DNA from: Ectorhizobium quercum
GTDB taxonomy: Bacteria; Pseudomonadota; Alphaproteobacteria; Rhizobiales; Rhizobiaceae
Direction: 5' to 3'
Length of the DNA: 64,000 bases
NCBI RefSeq assembly: GCF_026552795.1
Contig: NZ_JANFPI010000005.1
Span: 62,001 to 126,000, forward strand
Of this stretch, positions 61,922 to 64,000 are shown in pieces (the stretch's first letter is position 1; the number at the start of each line of letters is the position of its first letter). The position numbers and the translations under genes were made by a program. The notes beneath the pieces were generated by a model, which saw only the letters and a program-made list of their open reading frames with translations, did not search any database and was not told where the DNA came from.

Positions 61922-62110
61922 TAAGTTCCGCTGGCGACTGAACCCCGTATCTCCAAAAAAATTTAACGGCACCCCCCAAACGGGGGACGTTCAACGCCGC
62001 AAAACTGCTGTAGCTTTCACATACCAATTTTCGGATATTGACCGCACACGCCGTGCCGCGTGGCGCGGATCGATCCCCCGGACCCCCCGTCCAGTGTCAA
62101 AACCGGACGG

Positions 62111-62157
62111 AAGCCTCGTGGAGCCGATTGCAGGGCGGCTCCACGAGGCTTTTAATT
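62111..62157 (+). terminator. Strong Rho-independent terminator downstream of smc
   Basis: AAGCCTCGTGGAGCC (62111-62125) pairs perfectly with GGCTCCACGAGGCTT (62137-62151), followed by TTTAATTT. It lies 190 bp after the smc stop. A weaker hairpin CCCCC-GGGGG (about 61974-61986) is nearer to smc, so the intervening stretch could be a separate small RNA. Confidence 0.85.
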
Positions 62158-62162
62158 TCCCG

Positions 62163-62681
62163 TTACTCGCCGGTTTTCTTCCGCGCCGCCCGCCCGGGCT
62201 GGAGGACAGCCTTTCCCAGACGGGTAATGGCGGCGCGCAGGGCCTCGCTCTCGATCCCTTCCATCATGTCCTCGAGTCGCTTTTCGGCGGCCTTCGGCAG
62301 CGGGCGCACCACACGCCGCAGGGGAAGCGCGCGCGACACCGGCTTCTGGACGATGCGGATCTGGCGGATGGCGGGATAGCCGAAGAAACCGTTGATGCGG
62401 TCGATCAGTTCATCCTGCGCATGGGTCAGGAACAGCGCCCGGGCGCCCTCGCAGGCGACGATGAGCTGGCCGGGCCGATGGCCGCCCATCTGCCCCGGAT
62501 CGTCGCGGCGCGGCCAGACGATTTTCTCCGGCCGGGTGCAATCGGCGAATTCCGCACCGGCGATTTCGTCCCAGGAACCGAGCAATGCCGTCGAAATGCC
62601 GGCACGCCGCGCCAGCACGGGGTCCATGATACCGTTGGCAATATCGGAAATCGGTCTCTCGCCGCGTCTCTTGTAACTCAT
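62163..62681 (-). CDS. DUF721 protein (DciA-like)
   Basis: A 172-residue basic protein with a KH-like N-terminal domain (about 8-115: LARRAGISTALLGSWDEIAG, LIVACEGARALFLTHAQDELIDRIN) and a basic helical tail. DUF721 covers DciA, the ancestral loader of the replicative helicase DnaB in bacteria without DnaC; that role is probable here but a paralogue is not excluded. Divergent from mutY, convergent with smc. Confidence 0.88.
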   Translation of the reverse strand: MSYKRRGERPISDIANGIMDPVLARRAGISTALLGSWDEIAGAEFADCTRPEKIVWPRRDDPGQMGGHRPGQLIVACEGARALFLTHAQDELIDRINGFFGYPAIRQIRIVQKPVSRALPLRRVVRPLPKAAEKRLEDMMEGIESEALRAAITRLGKAVLQPGRAARKKTGE

Positions 62682-62757
62682 GTATAAGGCTCCGGCCCTG
62701 TTGAACCGGGCAAATCAATCGTCCAACTATAGGGCAAAAATCCAGACGGCCCAAATC

Positions 62758-63855
62758 ATGCTCGACAAGACCTCCACCGCGCCGGAAGCCGAACGCCTTC
62801 TCGGCTGGTACGACCGCCACCACCGCGACCTGCCCTGGCGGGTTTCGCCGCCGATGCGCGCGCGCGGCGTCAAGGCCGATCCCTATCATGTGTGGCTGTC
62901 GGAAGTCATGCTGCAACAGACCACCGTGGCCGCGGTCAAGCCTTACTTCGCGAAGTTCCTGGCGCTGTGGCCCGGCGTGAACGACCTGGCCACCGCCCGA
63001 TCCGAGGATGTGATGGCGGCCTGGGCCGGGCTCGGCTATTACGCGCGGGCCCGCAACCTGAAGAAATGCGCCGAGGCGGTGGCCGCGGAACACGGCGGCC
63101 GGTTCCCCGCGACCGAGGCCGGGCTCAAGGCCCTGCCTGGCATCGGCGACTACACGGCGGCGGCGGTCGCCGCCATCGCCTTCGACGAGCCCGCCGCGGT
63201 GATGGACGGCAATGTCGAGCGGGTGATCTCGCGCCTTTACGCCATCTCCGATCCGTTGCCCGGCTCGAAGCCCGCCATGAAGGCGAAGGTCGCCGCGCTG
63301 ACGCCGCAGGAGCGGCCGGGCGATTTCGCCCAGGCGATGATGGACCTCGGCGCAACGATCTGCACGCCGAAACGGCCGGCCTGCGCCCTCTGTCCGTTCC
63401 GCGAGGACTGTCGCGCGCTGGCCGTGGGCGACCCGGAGCATTATCCGGTCAAGGCGGCCAAGAAGGCGAAGCCGGTGCGCCGGGCAGCAGCCTTCGTCGC
63501 CGTTTCGCCGCAGCGCCGCATGCTGTTGCAGCGCCGCCCGGACAAGGGCCTTCTCGGCGGCATGACGCAGGTTCCGGTCACGGACTTCACCTCCCGCCGC
63601 GATGGCGCGACCTCCCCGGACGCCGCCCCCTTCCCCGCCGGCTGGCAGCCGCGCGGCACGGTCGTCCACATCTTCACCCATTTCGAATTGCGGGTGGACG
63701 TCTACAGGGCCGGCGTCGCGGAACGCGCCGTGGAGGACGGCTGGTGGGAGCCGCTGGACAATCTCGCGGCGCAGGCGCTTCCGTCCGTCATGAAAAAGAT
63801 CATCGAGACAGCTATCGTCTCCACCCCCGATCCGACACAGGGACATGCACAGTGA
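62758..63855 (+). CDS. mutY: A/G-specific adenine glycosylase MutY
   Basis: A 365-residue base-excision enzyme: HhH motif LPGIGDYTA (about 126-134), catalytic Glu49 (WLSEVMLQQT) and Asp150 (VMDGNVERV), [4Fe-4S] cysteines 202, 209, 212 and 218, and a C-terminal NUDIX-like OG-recognition domain (about 245-355). It removes adenine opposite 8-oxoguanine. ATG at 62758 gives the standard length; a longer frame from 62680 would overlap the DUF721 start. The stop overlaps the next start (GTGA). Confidence 0.95.
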   Translation: MLDKTSTAPEAERLLGWYDRHHRDLPWRVSPPMRARGVKADPYHVWLSEVMLQQTTVAAVKPYFAKFLALWPGVNDLATARSEDVMAAWAGLGYYARARNLKKCAEAVAAEHGGRFPATEAGLKALPGIGDYTAAAVAAIAFDEPAAVMDGNVERVISRLYAISDPLPGSKPAMKAKVAALTPQERPGDFAQAMMDLGATICTPKRPACALCPFREDCRALAVGDPEHYPVKAAKKAKPVRRAAAFVAVSPQRRMLLQRRPDKGLLGGMTQVPVTDFTSRRDGATSPDAAPFPAGWQPRGTVVHIFTHFELRVDVYRAGVAERAVEDGWWEPLDNLAAQALPSVMKKIIETAIVSTPDPTQGHAQ

Positions 63856-64000
63856 CCACCCCCATTCGCCACATCGTTTTCGACATCGGCAGCGTCCTGA
63901 TCCATTACGATCCCGAACTGCCGTTCCGCCAGATCATTCCGGATCCGGAAGAGCGGCGGCGGTTCCTCGAAACCGTCTGCACCCACGACTGGAATCTCGA
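63852..64000 (+). CDS. HAD-family hydrolase (YihX-like), 5' part
   Basis: The window ends after about 49 codons. The frame starts with GTG at 63852, overlapping the mutY stop by 4 bp, which suggests translational coupling. HIVFDIGSVLIHYDP is HAD motif I with the nucleophile Asp in FDIGSVL, followed by an ERRRFLETVCTHDWN cap segment as in YihX-type sugar or nucleotide phosphatases. The substrate cannot be told from this part. Confidence 0.85.
   Translation, partial: MTTPIRHIVFDIGSVLIHYDPELPFRQIIPDPEERRRFLETVCTHDWNL

Noticed and set aside
58322-61972. An open frame of over 1200 codons on the minus strand opposite smc
   Set aside because: It has no ribosome site, its composition follows the antisense of a GC-rich coiled-coil gene and no domain is recognisable; smc on the other strand is certain.

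Overview
The window reads as chromosomal DNA of an alphaproteobacterium of the order Hyphomicrobiales (Rhizobiales), most likely family Rhizobiaceae. The reasons are the very high GC content, about 100-bp palindromic intergenic repeats that look like the RIME elements of rhizobia, a Rhizobium etli-type L-asparaginase, an Omp25/Omp31-like outer-membrane protein, a TIGR03808-type Tat-exported repeat protein, a PPDK with no other known role here than central metabolism, and the DsbA/Smc/DUF721/MutY gene set. The genus cannot be fixed from the sequence alone. I see no CRISPR array, prophage, insertion sequence or integrase: this is ordinary chromosome with many small regulator/enzyme pairs.

Layout. 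1-9.9 kb: the start of a guanidinium exporter behind a guanidine-II riboswitch, a hemolysin III-like protein, a DksA-like/universal stress protein pair behind an FNR-type box, a two-domain VOC enzyme, an AI-2E transporter, oligopeptidase B, two unknown small proteins, a MerR regulator, then a GNAT acetyltransferase that appears to be controlled by a leader-peptide attenuator, and a DJ-1/PfpI protein. 10-20 kb: a diheme cytochrome c with a cytochrome c', Fe-type superoxide dismutase, two fold-type IV aminotransferases, a Tam-like methyltransferase, an aldo/keto reductase, an outer-membrane beta-barrel, and a HerA-like ATPase. 20-28.6 kb: two tandem VOC proteins divergent from a MarR regulator; an AraC regulator divergent from an amine-use operon (APC permease, a 55-residue cysteine-rich small protein, copper amine oxidase); and Ohr/OhrR.

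28.6-38.3 kb: two lipoprotein L,D-transpeptidases, an ATP-dependent DNA ligase with its exonuclease, a VOC protein, an MFS exporter divergent from a MarR regulator, and a PAS-GAF-GGDEF cyclase. 38.5-49.5 kb: a Tat repeat protein, two GSTs, a soluble globin-like chemoreceptor, asparaginase, a DUF3750 protein, a quinone oxidoreductase, an EAL-CBS-GGDEF protein, an orphan ParD-like protein and APS reductase. 49.8-64 kb: two tandem tRNA-Pro(CGG) genes, a DMT exporter, tRNA-Gln(UUG), a metallo-beta-lactamase-fold hydrolase, a DUF1499 protein, PPDK, DsbA, Smc, a DciA-like DUF721 protein, MutY and the start of a HAD hydrolase.

The two most interesting signals are (i) the apparent attenuator at 8576-8724, with a promoter placed so that a 17-codon ORF rich in Tyr/Phe/Trp would be leaderless, followed by mutually exclusive hairpins ahead of a lone GNAT gene, and (ii) the tiny exported-looking Cys/His/Met-rich protein translationally coupled between an amine permease and a copper amine oxidase that itself carries a cysteine-rich tail. 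Both are inferences from sequence and untested.
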